Shown here: positions 41,626 to 50,944 of the stretch, in pieces
Position numbering within the stretch: position 1 is the stretch's first letter
Layout: each line of letters starts with the position of its first letter
Source of the DNA: Bradyrhizobium sp. Ai1a-2
Lineage (GTDB): Bacteria > Pseudomonadota > Alphaproteobacteria > Rhizobiales > Xanthobacteraceae
NCBI RefSeq assembly: GCF_000426245.1
Contig: NZ_AUEZ01000002.1
Location: 62,001-126,000, forward strand
DNA: 64,000 nucleotides
Direction: 5' to 3'
Notes under the pieces: generated by a model
The model's database searches: none
What the model saw: the letters and a program-made list of their open reading frames with translations, nothing else
Told to the model about the DNA's origin: nothing
Made by a program: the position numbers and the translations under genes

Positions 41626-43686
41626 TCAGGTCCGCGAACGGTATTGATGCAATTTGCGATACAGCGTGGCGCGCGAAAGCCCCAGCTTTTCGGCGGCAGC
41701 GGCAATATTGCCGCCGGCGTTTGCGACGGCCCTCTCGATGGCACGACGCTCCATTTCGTCGAAGCGCGCGATCTCGCCCTCTCCCGACGTCGGGCCATGC
41801 TCCGCCGGCAAACGCGCCTGAAGTTGCTGAGCCGCGGCTTCCCGGAAATCCTCCGGCAGGTCCCTGGGAGTGACTATGCCGGTGAGCGTCATCAGCACAA
41901 GGTTCTCGATCAGATTGCGCAGCTCGCGCACGTTTCCCGGCCAGCTATAGCGCCGCAGCAATTCCATCGTGGTTGCCTCGAAACGCAGCGGTTCGGTGCT
42001 GTAGGTCGCAGCGAACTGTCTATTGAAATGATCGATCAGGACCTCGACGTCGCCCGTGCGCTCGCGCAGCGGCGGGATGATGAATTTGACGACACCGATC
42101 CGGAAATACAGATCCTTTCGGAAACGTCCTTCCGCCACTTCCTGCTTCAGATTCCGATTGGTCGACGCTACCAGCCGAACGTCCACCGGGCGCGGCTTGC
42201 TGTCACCGAGCCGATATACCACGCGCTCCTCCAGCACACGGAGCAGATAGGGCTGCAGATCCAGTGGCAGCTCGCCGATCTCGTCGAGGCTGAGCACGCC
42301 GCCATTGGCAAATTCAAACCGTCCGGGCCTCCCCTCGCGCGTGGCGCCGGTGAACGCGCCTGGCGCGTGCCCGAACAATTCGCCGCCGAGAAGCTCTTTC
42401 GATACCGCACCGCAATTGAAGGCAACGAAGGGCTCCTTGCCCGTCTTCTGGCTGGCCGCGTGGACCAGACGTGCGAATAGTTCCTTGCCGACGCCCGTCT
42501 CGCCCTCAAGCAGGATTGCCGTCCGGCCGAGCGCCGCCCGCTCAACCTTCTCGACGGTTTGCAGCAATGCTTCACTGCATCCTACAATCGCCTCCTTGGC
42601 CGACATGACTGCCACGTGGGCCGTCGGCGACATCTGGAATACAGCAGGGTTCGCGCGCGGCCTCGATGCAAGCACCAGCATCGCGCCCTTCACCACCCCG
42701 TCGACCACCAATGGCTCAATCCGCTGCTCGCGCAGTTCCTCAGGCAGCCCCCTGGCAAGGTCTTTGACCAAAAAGCCCTCGCTGGTCGGGACCAGCTGTG
42801 TTCCGATGCTCAGGTCCTGCGACTGCGCAATCCGCCGCCAACGAACCGACGCCATGTCGTTGTGATGAACGACCCTGCCGAACCGATCGAGAATTACGAC
42901 GCCGTCCGCGCTGTTCATCCCGGGCATTCGAGAGATGCTGGCCTCAAGCAGCTGCATCCTCTCGATGCGAATCTTCTCCGACAGAGCAAGCTCGATATGA
43001 TTCGCCGCGACGACCGCCAGCGCCACATTGTGCCGGTGAAAGATCGCCTGGGGTCCCGAGAAATCGACAATGCCGATGATGCGGCCGTCGATCGGACTGC
43101 GAATGGGGCTGCCGACGCAGGTCCATGCCTTGATGCCCTCGGAAAAGTGCTCGGCAGCATGGACATGAACCGGTTTTCCTGTGACGAGCGCTGTGCCGAT
43201 GCCGTTGGTGCCGGTGACCGTCTCGCCCCACGCAGCGCCGATCTCGAGGCGAATATCGTGCCCTGCATCAATCGTCCGCTGATCGCCCCCCACATCCAGC
43301 ACGACGCCATTGCTGTCGGTGATGACCACCATCGTGGCTGCGTCGCCCAGCACCTGCGCGACGCGACGGAAGGTCTCCGCGCTCGAACCAAGCAAGTCAT
43401 CATTCTTCAGCCGCAGCTCATAGAGATCATCCGGCGAGGCGACGAGATTGCTGCCCTTGCAATGAGCATTGACCCCGGACTTGACGCTGCGCTGCCAGGA
43501 ATCCTCAATGACGCCTCGCACCGGCGCGTTCTCGCGCCTGAGGTCTCCGAACGTCAGAAAGTTTTCCCACGCCCTGTTGGTCTCTCCCTCATCGTATGGC
43601 CGCCCCTGCTCTGTGTCCGTGGCGCCCGGCACCTTGTAGCCTTCCAGGGAAAACGGCGGCTTAGCCATGAGCGTTTCCGTCAGCAT
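41626..43686 (-). CDS. AcoR-type sigma-54-dependent transcriptional activator (GAF, AAA+, Fis HTH)
   Basis: 686 residues. N-terminal GAF sensor about 105-235 (VVLDVGGDQRTIDAG), then a second PAS-like stretch, an AAA+ domain 365-590 with Walker A GETGVGKE (394-401), the sigma-54-contact loop GAFTGA (443-448), Walker B VLSLDEIGELP, and a Fis-type helix-turn-helix at the end (GGNIAAAAEKLGLSRATLYR). Domain order matches AcoR and the regulators of diiron monooxygenases. It is the only sigma-54 activator in the window and the obvious candidate for the promoters at 52938 and 54338. ATG 43686; a second ATG at 43668 has a slightly better ribosome site. Confidence 0.92.
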   Translation of the reverse strand: MLTETLMAKPPFSLEGYKVPGATDTEQGRPYDEGETNRAWENFLTFGDLRRENAPVRGVIEDSWQRSVKSGVNAHCKGSNLVASPDDLYELRLKNDDLLGSSAETFRRVAQVLGDAATMVVITDSNGVVLDVGGDQRTIDAGHDIRLEIGAAWGETVTGTNGIGTALVTGKPVHVHAAEHFSEGIKAWTCVGSPIRSPIDGRIIGIVDFSGPQAIFHRHNVALAVVAANHIELALSEKIRIERMQLLEASISRMPGMNSADGVVILDRFGRVVHHNDMASVRWRRIAQSQDLSIGTQLVPTSEGFLVKDLARGLPEELREQRIEPLVVDGVVKGAMLVLASRPRANPAVFQMSPTAHVAVMSAKEAIVGCSEALLQTVEKVERAALGRTAILLEGETGVGKELFARLVHAASQKTGKEPFVAFNCGAVSKELLGGELFGHAPGAFTGATREGRPGRFEFANGGVLSLDEIGELPLDLQPYLLRVLEERVVYRLGDSKPRPVDVRLVASTNRNLKQEVAEGRFRKDLYFRIGVVKFIIPPLRERTGDVEVLIDHFNRQFAATYSTEPLRFEATTMELLRRYSWPGNVRELRNLIENLVLMTLTGIVTPRDLPEDFREAAAQQLQARLPAEHGPTSGEGEIARFDEMERRAIERAVANAGGNIAAAAEKLGLSRATLYRKLHQYRSRT

Positions 43687-43789
43687 TGGAGCACCATACG
43701 TATGTTGGCAAACAGCAACCCGATCGACAGAAACGACCTGAGCCGGACCTGATCGGGATCTTCATCCCGACAGGCCTGCTTTGCAGAGA

Positions 43790-44284
43790 TCATTCGACGC
43801 TCTTGGCGATCGCATCCAACCCGAGACGACCTGCGATGACCTGTTCCAGGCACTCCTCGGACGCTTCGTCGGGCACGCTCACTCCCTCAAGGTCGGCGAG
43901 AGCCTTGCAGAGCTCCGCATCCAGCGGATCGAAGATTCCATTCTCGCGCGTCGCCAGAGCGAGGTACCGCGATTGGCCCGTTCCACGCAATTCGCCGACA
44001 AAATGGAGTTGCCGCCCCGACGCGAGATCAGCGATCACGACACGGCCGTTAAGACTGATCCGCACATAGGGTTCCATTTCCCTAGGGCGGCTTGGCGGCG
44101 TCAACCAGACCTTGCCTGATGGCTGGGGTTGCGGAGGAGGTGCGGGATTGCGCAACTGCTGCCAGTGCCCACCCGTCAGATGATTGGCGACCGCGTCGAT
44201 CTTCGTGCGGTTCTTCTGAATAAAATCCTTCGCCGCCACCTCTTCCCGGTGCGGAACGTCGCGCTTGGAAATGATGTGGACCAT
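43790..44284 (-). CDS. Hypothetical protein between the chaperonin and the activator
   Basis: 164 residues. A basic N-terminal helix (FIQKNRTKIDAVANHLTGGH), a proline-rich linker (PAPPPQPQPSGK), then a mixed alpha/beta part (VRISLNGRVVIADLASGRQL, HFVGELRG). GGGAGG precedes the ATG at 44282-44284. It has its own sigma-70-like promoter and lies between groEL and the activator. No family recognised. Confidence 0.65.
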   Translation of the reverse strand: MVHIISKRDVPHREEVAAKDFIQKNRTKIDAVANHLTGGHWQQLRNPAPPPQPQPSGKVWLTPPSRPREMEPYVRISLNGRVVIADLASGRQLHFVGELRGTGQSRYLALATRENGIFDPLDAELCKALADLEGVSVPDEASEECLEQVIAGRLGLDAIAKSVE

Positions 44285-44364
44285 GTTTTCCTCCCGCCCC
44301 GGTTGGTCGGATGGCCGCGGAAGCTTGTGCATCGCCTCCTTCGGCTCACGCCGGAGCTTTTAAG

Positions 44365-44392
44365 ATTGTAGCCCGTTCTAGATAGTTGTCAC
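44365..44392 (-). promoter_or_regulatory. Sigma-70-like promoter for the activator-side operon
   Basis: On the reverse strand: -35-like GTGACA (44387-44392), a 16-bp spacer and -10 TACAAT (44365-44370), 81 bp before the ATG at 44284. It would give housekeeping expression of the unknown gene and the activator. The rest of the 312-bp spacer 44285-44596 holds no gene I can support. Confidence 0.5.
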
Positions 44393-44596
44393 CGTCCAAT
44401 CGTTCGACCACAAAGATTACGCCGCAGCGTGCTTACGCATAGCCTCTCCTTCCCCGGTGATGATTTCGATGCCGCGACGTTCGATCCGCGCATCGCTGGG
44501 CACTCGGTTTCTCAATAGAACTGAGTATCTGGCCGCAATATCCCGCTCGCCGGATCCGTGGACGGCGCGGCGGAACACGGACCGCGGACACATGCC

Positions 44597-46228
44597 TCAA
44601 GCGCGTCCAAGCTTCTCGGCCCCTCCGCCCAGTGCCGGTCCTTGTGTCGGATCGAGGTACTCCGGCACGTCGGCAACAAGCGTGTTGGTGGTCAGCACCA
44701 GCGTGGCGACGGAAGCCGCGTTCCGAAGCGCGGTATAGGTCACACGGACCGGATCGACGATGCCGGCTGAAACCATGTCGATGAATACACCGTTGGCGGC
44801 GTCGAACCCGACGCCCGCCGGCGCGCTCAGCAGATCGGCCACGACTTTCTCCGCATCATAGCCCGCATTCCGCGCAATGAATGCGGCGGGGCGCGATAGC
44901 GTTTCGCGCACCAACTTGATGCCCTCGCCCAAGTCGCCATTGACGTTGCCGAGTGTACGCACGACCACCGGCGCGCACTGCGCCAATGCGGCGCCGCCAC
45001 CCGGCACGATGCCCTCTTCGGCTGCGGCACGCGCCGCACTGAGCGCATCGTCGATCAACTGGATCGTCCGCTTCTGCTCGACCGGCGTGACGCCACCCGC
45101 AAGGATCACGGCCGTTCCGCCTGAGAGCTTCGCCAGCCGCTCCTTCAGCTTGTCCTGTTCGATGTTCGGTGGCGCCAGATCGTATTGCTTGGCTACCTGC
45201 TGGCGCCGCGCCGCAATCGCCGCATCGTCGCCGCCGCCGCGAATAATCACCGTTTCGCGCGCACCAGCCCGAACCTGCCGCGCGGTGCCGAGATCGGCAA
45301 GGCCGGCCTCTTCCAGCTTGCCGCCAAGCTCGCGAGCTATCACCCGTCCCCCGGTTATGATGGCGAGATCGTCCATCATCGCCTTGCGCCAATGGCCATA
45401 GTCCGGAGGATTGACCACCAGGATCTTGCCGCGGTTGCCATCGCCAAGCAGCGTAACGACGACTTCGGGCCCAATCTCTTCAGCGACGATAACTAGCGGC
45501 CGCCCGGTCGAGGCGACCGCCGCGCGCACCGCCGACAGCTCGCCCGGCGTTTTGATCTTGAGATCGGTCAGAAGAATATAGGGCTGATCCAGCACCACTT
45601 CCATCTTCTCGACATCGGTCACCATGTGGTGGGAGATGTAACCGCGGTCGAACGACATGCCTTCAACGACTTCGAGCGTCGTAGTGGTCGTCAGCCCATA
45701 ATCGGAACTGATGATGCCGTCCTTGCCGACACGCTCCACCGCCTCCGCAACGAGACCGCCCAGATGAGAGTCGGTCGAAGCGATCGTCGCTACCGCCTGC
45801 AGCGTCTTGCGGTCCGATGCGCCAATTGCCGAACTCTTCAGGGTCTCGACAACGACCTCGACGGCCCGGTCGATTCCCTTGCAGAGATCGACCGCCTTGG
45901 CGCCGCGCTCCAGGGCCGCAACGCCTCCTTGAATCAGGCCGTTTGCGAGCACCATCGCCGTCGTCGTTCCGTCGCCGGCAACTTCGTTGGTCTGCATCGA
46001 AACCTCGCGCACCACCTGTGCGCCCATATTCTCGAAACGATCCGGCAATTCGATTTCGGAGGCGATGGTGACGCCATCGCGTGACACAATGGGCGTGCCG
46101 ATGGGCCGGTCGACCATCGCGTTCATGCCCTTTGGACCGAGCGTCGATTCGACCGCGGCGGCAAGCTTCTGGACTCCGCGCGCAAGAGCGCGACGCGCTT
46201 CTATGTCATGTAGCAGCACTTTCGGCAT
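44597..46228 (-). CDS. GroEL-type chaperonin of the monooxygenase locus (MimG-like)
   Basis: 543 residues with intact GroEL motifs: ESTLGPKGMNAMVDRPIG, the ATPase GDGTTTAMVL (catalytic Asp), VEGMSFDRGYISHHMVTDVE and GIVPGGGAALAQC. The glycine-methionine tail of housekeeping GroEL is missing; it ends AEKLGRA. There is no groES partner here. A GroEL paralogue in mimABCD clusters (MimG) is needed to fold the hydroxylase in the mycobacterial systems, and this gene probably has the same job. It follows the DUF59 gene by 90 bp. Confidence 0.92.
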   Translation of the reverse strand: MPKVLLHDIEARRALARGVQKLAAAVESTLGPKGMNAMVDRPIGTPIVSRDGVTIASEIELPDRFENMGAQVVREVSMQTNEVAGDGTTTAMVLANGLIQGGVAALERGAKAVDLCKGIDRAVEVVVETLKSSAIGASDRKTLQAVATIASTDSHLGGLVAEAVERVGKDGIISSDYGLTTTTTLEVVEGMSFDRGYISHHMVTDVEKMEVVLDQPYILLTDLKIKTPGELSAVRAAVASTGRPLVIVAEEIGPEVVVTLLGDGNRGKILVVNPPDYGHWRKAMMDDLAIITGGRVIARELGGKLEEAGLADLGTARQVRAGARETVIIRGGGDDAAIAARRQQVAKQYDLAPPNIEQDKLKERLAKLSGGTAVILAGGVTPVEQKRTIQLIDDALSAARAAAEEGIVPGGGAALAQCAPVVVRTLGNVNGDLGEGIKLVRETLSRPAAFIARNAGYDAEKVVADLLSAPAGVGFDAANGVFIDMVSAGIVDPVRVTYTALRNAASVATLVLTTNTLVADVPEYLDPTQGPALGGGAEKLGRA

Positions 46229-46318
46229 TGCGTTTCACTCCCACGTGGTCGTCTTTTGTTTATCTCTGGAGCGGACTTGCTGACCGCTCCCATTGTTCGC
46301 TCCTGCAAGCCGCTTACA

Positions 46319-47164
46319 TCATGCAAGCGCCGCGGAATTCTCGGCCGTCACGGGCGGGTCGACCGACCGCGCGGCACAGCCACTGCCGCAGCCTCCGCAC
46401 GGCGCCACGTCGACCGGCGTCTGTCCCGCATTGTCCCCATCAAGTTCGCGATAGCGCGCCGCAAGAAGGCCCCTGCACAACGCGCTGTTGAACTCCATGT
46501 TGATGCGCACTCCCCGCAGCCGCTGCAGATAGGGGGCAAGTTCGTGGCGCGTGATAGGACTCCCCTCGTACGTGACGAACGCCTGGTCGTCTGGCAGCCA
46601 GGCAAGGCGTCGTTCAACCAGAAGTTCGCGATAGCGTGGCTTCTGGTGTGCCGCCTCCTCCGAACCGAACTCCACCCTGTCGTAGCTGCTTAGATTCATC
46701 TGACAAATCGCCTGGTCGTCATAACCGGCCTCGCGCAACGCCAGCACCATGACCTCCTGGCGTCGCTCGAACGCCTTGCGGCGGAACTTCTCACGCACCT
46801 CTTCGAGGGAGCCGCCAGACGCAAAGTCCCTGAGTGCGTCGCCGAATGATTTGCCTTCCCTGACGCCGCGATTGATCTCATCCGCGACCATGTGATCCAG
46901 GAGGCGCGGTCGCGCCTCGCGAACCCAAGGCAGCGAGGACACCGCCCGACGCATGTCGTCGGCCATCAGGAAGGCAAAATTCGCCGAGCACCAGTATGTC
47001 GGCAAGCGAAAGACGATATCGACGCCGCAATTGTCATCGACGGTGACAAGTTCGACAAATCCGAGTTCGGTGACCGACTCGTCCAGCTCGGGATCCGTGA
47101 CTAGCGCGAGGCGTTCCCACACCTCGCAGGTCCTTTGGTCATGATGCAGAAGGACAGCGTCCAT
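46319..47164 (-). CDS. DUF59/MIP18-family protein with a cysteine-rich tail
   Basis: 281 residues. N-terminal MIP18-like (DUF59) domain: WERLALVTDPELDESVTELG, then VDIVFRLPTYWCSANFAFLM, with the conserved Cys. The middle is charged and helical; the C terminus carries PCGGCGSGCAA, a possible metal or Fe-S site. DUF59 proteins assist Fe-S or metal assembly, so a role in loading the diiron centre or the reductase cluster is plausible. Starts 5 bp after the amidohydrolase stop. Confidence 0.75.
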   Translation of the reverse strand: MDAVLLHHDQRTCEVWERLALVTDPELDESVTELGFVELVTVDDNCGVDIVFRLPTYWCSANFAFLMADDMRRAVSSLPWVREARPRLLDHMVADEINRGVREGKSFGDALRDFASGGSLEEVREKFRRKAFERRQEVMVLALREAGYDDQAICQMNLSSYDRVEFGSEEAAHQKPRYRELLVERRLAWLPDDQAFVTYEGSPITRHELAPYLQRLRGVRINMEFNSALCRGLLAARYRELDGDNAGQTPVDVAPCGGCGSGCAARSVDPPVTAENSAALA

Positions 47165-47169
47165 CGTTG

Positions 47170-48192
47170 TCACTCCGCCGCGGTCGCGTGCGCGCTTCCC
47201 ACCAGCTTGCCCCTCTGCGCCTCGATGTCCACGCCATAGAGGCGCGCAGCGTTGAGGCCGAGGATCTTCCTCTTTGCCTGCTGCGTCAGGTCGACACCGT
47301 GCTCCTGCTTCAGATCGTCGGGCAGCTCGAAGTTCCAAAATTTTTCGACAAGCCAGCGTGGCGTCCAGATCGCGTAGTCGCTGCCGAAAAGGAGCTTGTC
47401 CTCACCGACCCAGAACAGGAGCTCGCTGATCACTTCGGCGAAATAACGCGGACGACCATGGATGAACGGCAGCGCCACTGCGAGGCCACCGTAGACGTTC
47501 GTCTCCTGCACCGCGATCCAGCAGAAGTCGTCCAGTCGCGGCAGGCCGCAATGCTCAATGATGAAATTGAGACCCTGGAAGTCGGTGGCTGCGTGATCGA
47601 CGTCGTGAACATCGAATGCATCCTTGTCCAAGGGGATGATGGTCGGCCCCTTGTGGACGTGGATATTCGTAATGCCGAGTTTCTGGCAAAGCTCGAAGCA
47701 ACGATAGGCGTATGGATCCGTGAGCTTCCAGCCCCGCGATTCGCCCTTCCACTCGGCCGTATAGAGCTTCACGCCCTTTATGCCGAATGTCTCCTTCATG
47801 TAGTGAATATATTCGAGCGCCCGCTCGCCATCGCGCGGGTCGAAGGCGCCGTTGACGATAAAGCGATCCTTGTACTTCTTCGCCATCTCGGCGTTACGAT
47901 CGATGGTGTTAAAGCCGTTCTTGTAGAAATCGGTCAGGTACGTCGACTGTACGATGGCCATATCGTCCGGGCCGTCGACAAACAGGTCGTGGTACATCTG
48001 CTCGGCGCTGTACTTCTCGAACTGCTCCTTGGGCCAGAGTTTGTCCGCCGGGCTGAGCGCGGTATGGTAGGTATAGAAGCAATCGATGAACTGCTTGCCG
48101 TGAATGTTGCGCTGGTTCGACGGACTGCCATCCCAGAAATGAGTGTGCCCGTCGATGACGAAGACTTCCTCGCCGGTAGGGGTTATGAACAT
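47170..48192 (-). CDS. Amidohydrolase family protein of the mim locus
   Basis: A 340-residue TIM-barrel hydrolase (amidohydrolase 2 type) with the HxH motif in VFVIDGHTHFWDG at the N terminus, and NIHVHKGP, IIEHCGLPRLDD and FGSDYAIWTPRW later. Members include decarboxylases and hydrolases of ring-derived acids. It is a regular companion of mimABCD genes. Whether it has catabolic or assembly duty is not known. GGAGA precedes the ATG at 48190-48192. Confidence 0.83.
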   Translation of the reverse strand: MFITPTGEEVFVIDGHTHFWDGSPSNQRNIHGKQFIDCFYTYHTALSPADKLWPKEQFEKYSAEQMYHDLFVDGPDDMAIVQSTYLTDFYKNGFNTIDRNAEMAKKYKDRFIVNGAFDPRDGERALEYIHYMKETFGIKGVKLYTAEWKGESRGWKLTDPYAYRCFELCQKLGITNIHVHKGPTIIPLDKDAFDVHDVDHAATDFQGLNFIIEHCGLPRLDDFCWIAVQETNVYGGLAVALPFIHGRPRYFAEVISELLFWVGEDKLLFGSDYAIWTPRWLVEKFWNFELPDDLKQEHGVDLTQQAKRKILGLNAARLYGVDIEAQRGKLVGSAHATAAE

Positions 48193-48315
48193 GATAATCT
48201 CCAAGGTTTTGCTAAGTGCTTTTCCATCAACGTCGGGACGGCCGACCGTGCGAGAAAGTGGTAGAGCCACAACCGTCGGGATGCGGCTCCACCCAGGCTC
48301 GGGAGGTGCAAGAGC

Positions 48316-48687
48316 TCACTCGATGTATGCGAAGACCTCTTCCATGTTGCCGAACAGCGTCACTGTGTTGTCGTCGATACGCACCATTCGGCCGTAGTGG
48401 GTCGAGGTATTCACTTCGAAGATCTCGGCCGTCATGTCCTTGCCGAGAATCTCGCTGATTTCATCCATCTTGAAGACCAACTTGCCCTCGCCGTCGATGC
48501 GGATCAGGGCCGGCTGATAGGTCACGGTCACGTTCGGCTTCTTCGCCATGAATTCGGCGATCGCGCGCGCTTCCACGCTGTCATTCATCGTGATGCCGCA
48601 CTGATGAGAAATCGTCCGGTCGAAGACGATGTCTCCCATCTTCTGGAAGATGTTGTGGTTGGTCGCAGTTCTTGAAGCAACGGACAT
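48316..48687 (-). CDS. mimD: Monooxygenase coupling (effector) protein MimD
   Basis: A 123-residue protein of the MmoB/DmpM coupling-protein family, which binds the hydroxylase and tunes its reaction with oxygen. Visible blocks are QKMGDIVFDRTISHQCGITM and NVTVTYQPALIRIDGEGKLV, ending in a typical short acidic tail. It sits 6 bp after mimC. Confidence 0.88.
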   Translation of the reverse strand: MSVASRTATNHNIFQKMGDIVFDRTISHQCGITMNDSVEARAIAEFMAKKPNVTVTYQPALIRIDGEGKLVFKMDEISEILGKDMTAEIFEVNTSTHYGRMVRIDDNTVTLFGNMEEVFAYIE

Positions 48688-48693
48688 TGCAAT

Positions 48694-49764
48694 TTACTCC
48701 TTGGGAAGGACGAGGCCGAGCTCGCCGAGAATCTTCTTGATGCGTTCGACCGACTGTGCGCGGGCGTCGGCGTACTGCACCGGCTTCGAATGCGGCTGCG
48801 ACCAGATCGGCTGCAGGCCGGCGGCCGCCTTGTTGGCGAGCGCCACGTGCTTGTCCACCCAGCCCTGGAACAGGTTCTTGTTGTGGGCGGCATGCTGATT
48901 GTCGGTCACCAGGAGATGCAGCAGGTCCATCGTGTTCGCGAGATTGCGCTCGTAGTCGGCCTCGGCCGCCGAGATCACCGACGGCGTGATGAAGTCGCCG
49001 TTCGACGAGGCGACCTGCATCAGGAAGCCGCTTCGGAAGAGTTCGCCGACGAGCGGCTCGAATACGACGTTGATGGCAAGGTACTGCTCAAGATAGTCGG
49101 TCGACCCCATGATCGATTCGACCGCTTCCCGGGTGCCCTGCCAGCCCTTGTCTTCCAGCCAGGTGCGCTTGCCCGCCGCGTCGTCGAAGCCGGGAATGTC
49201 CATTCCGATCTCGGCGAGATAGAGCGTGATGTCCTGGGCAAGGCGGAGCTTGTAGGACGAGTTGGTCAGCGTCGCGTTGTTGATCATCTGCGTATAGCCG
49301 TAGCGCTGAGCCTGCATCAGCGAAGTGCCGAGGCCGAACTCGACATGTTTCCATGCGCCAAGGTGGTTCTGCAGAATCTTGACCCAAGCCTTGTTGAAAG
49401 CCTTCGGCGCGCCGGACTTCCGGCCGTTGGCGATCACCGATTGAACCATCGCTTCGATCTTGGACTGGCGCTGGTAGTGGGTGCGCTCCCACTCCTGGTC
49501 GGGAGCACGGAACGCATGCCAGTTCGAGCTCAGCGCCGCCGTGTTGTCCTTGGTGTAGGCGCCCTTCCCATCGGGGAAGGAGATGATCCAGTCCTGCAGC
49601 AAGTAGCGTTCCGGATCCGGCTGCACATCGACGGTCACGTCCTCGTAGTGCGTCGCCCGCTTGCTGCGCGGCTCGAAATACCTGTACCTGCGGCTGTCCG
49701 AATCCGGAAACACCGCGGCGCCCGCTGCGCCGGATCCCACTGAAACACTTGGAACTGCAGTCAT
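48694..49764 (-). CDS. mimC: Diiron monooxygenase hydroxylase beta subunit MimC
   Basis: A 356-residue helical protein of the ferritin-like beta subunit type, lacking the full ligand set of the alpha subunit. The opening RYRYFEPRSKRATHYEDVTV and the blocks LQDWIISFPDGKGAYTKDNT and FGLGTSLMQAQRYGYTQMIN are typical of propane and related monooxygenases. It forms the (alpha-beta)2 hydroxylase with MimA. Confidence 0.9.
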   Translation of the reverse strand: MTAVPSVSVGSGAAGAAVFPDSDSRRYRYFEPRSKRATHYEDVTVDVQPDPERYLLQDWIISFPDGKGAYTKDNTAALSSNWHAFRAPDQEWERTHYQRQSKIEAMVQSVIANGRKSGAPKAFNKAWVKILQNHLGAWKHVEFGLGTSLMQAQRYGYTQMINNATLTNSSYKLRLAQDITLYLAEIGMDIPGFDDAAGKRTWLEDKGWQGTREAVESIMGSTDYLEQYLAINVVFEPLVGELFRSGFLMQVASSNGDFITPSVISAAEADYERNLANTMDLLHLLVTDNQHAAHNKNLFQGWVDKHVALANKAAAGLQPIWSQPHSKPVQYADARAQSVERIKKILGELGLVLPKE

Positions 49765-49820
49765 CGTCTTCCTCCTCCCATTGGTGGCTTTACACTTGCC
49801 GGATCGGCACTCGGAAAGTC

Positions 49821-50861
49821 TCAGTTGCTGGCTGGCGTGAACTTGTCGAAGAAGATGCGGTCCGACTCGACGTCGTTCATTTGCAACACCGGCGTCAGCG
49901 CCTCGATCATCGGCGATGGTCCGCAGGCATAAACGTCGACCTCTTCGCCGTATCCGGAGTTGCGCAGGTGTGCCCCGACCGCTTCGTGCACGAAGCCCTT
50001 TTCCCCGCGCCAGGCTGTGTCGTCGACCGCGTGAGAGAGGACAGGCACGAACGTGAAATCCGGATGCTTTGCGGAGAGTTCTGCAAAGCGATCAAGGTAG
50101 AAGAGATCGTTTTGCGTCCGGGCCCCGTAGAAGAAGCGCACCGGACGCACTTCGCCGGAGTTGATGTGATCGTGGAGGATCGACCAGAGAGGCGACATTC
50201 CCGATCCGCCGCCGACCAGGATCATGGCTCCGTTTCGGTTTTCTCGCCGGAAGCAGGTGCCGTACGGTCCCCTGATCCCAACGCTGGTTCCGAGGGCGAG
50301 GTCTCCGTCGAGGCGGGAGGAGAAGCGTCCGTTCGGGTACTTTTTGATGATGAATGCGAGTTTTTGGCCTTCGATCGGCGAATTTGCCATGGAAAACGAG
50401 CGCGTAATCGTCTCTGCCCCCGGGAGCGTGATGTCGACATATTGACCCGCCCAGAACTTCAGAGGTTGCTCCAGCGAGATCTCGAGGTACCTGATGTCGT
50501 GCGTCAGCGCGGCGACGGTCGTGACTGTGCCCGTGAAGTCCTTGACGGCGATCGCTTTCGACAGCACCTCTTCGTCATAGTTGAGGAGTTCTACTTCGAG
50601 ATCCGAGTAGGCCAGCGTGCGGCACAACAGGATGTAATCCTGACCGCGCTCCATCTCGTTGAGGGCGAACGTCGAGTATTTCTTCAACTCCACATCACCG
50701 TCGGTAAGGATGCATTTGCACGCCGAGCACTGTCCCTCCTTGCAACCATGCGGCAATGCGATGCCCTGGCGGAAGGCGGCGTTGAGAACGGTTTCGTTCT
50801 CCTCAACCTCGAATTCTATGCCTACCGGGTGCAGGCGAACGACATTGGGGGGCGCGCCCAT
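49821..50861 (-). CDS. mimB: Monooxygenase NADH reductase MimB
   Basis: 346 residues: N-terminal plant-type 2Fe-2S domain (HGCKEGQCSACKCILTDGDV, and a fourth Cys in ILLCRT), FAD domain (TRSFSMANSP), and NAD domain (GGGSGMSPLWSIL; VYACGPSPMIEAL). It transfers electrons from NADH to the diiron centre. ATG 50859-50861 after GGAGG. A strong hairpin lies between it and mimA. Confidence 0.92.
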   Translation of the reverse strand: MGAPPNVVRLHPVGIEFEVEENETVLNAAFRQGIALPHGCKEGQCSACKCILTDGDVELKKYSTFALNEMERGQDYILLCRTLAYSDLEVELLNYDEEVLSKAIAVKDFTGTVTTVAALTHDIRYLEISLEQPLKFWAGQYVDITLPGAETITRSFSMANSPIEGQKLAFIIKKYPNGRFSSRLDGDLALGTSVGIRGPYGTCFRRENRNGAMILVGGGSGMSPLWSILHDHINSGEVRPVRFFYGARTQNDLFYLDRFAELSAKHPDFTFVPVLSHAVDDTAWRGEKGFVHEAVGAHLRNSGYGEEVDVYACGPSPMIEALTPVLQMNDVESDRIFFDKFTPASN

Positions 50862-50907
50862 GGGGCCTCCTCGAACCAAGGCTTGCAACTCTTCAGGGGA
50901 TTGATCG

Positions 50908-50937
50908 GGAAGGAGCCAGCCGGAGCTGGCTCCTTCC
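50908..50937 (-). terminator. Strong hairpin between mimA and mimB
   Basis: A perfect 13-bp stem (GGAAGGAGCCAGC and its complement, 50908-50920 and 50925-50937) with a 4-nt loop, in the 83-bp mimA-mimB spacer. No T tract follows, so it is probably a partial terminator or an mRNA 3'-end stabiliser favouring mimA over downstream genes. Confidence 0.65.
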
Positions 50938-50944
50938 GTTTGGT

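Noticed and set aside
44415-44445. Seven-codon frame (MRKHAAA) with a strong ribosome site on the reverse strand, upstream of the gene at 44284
   Set aside because: It lies upstream of the predicted sigma-70 promoter for that gene, so it would not be in the same transcript, and such short frames arise often by chance.
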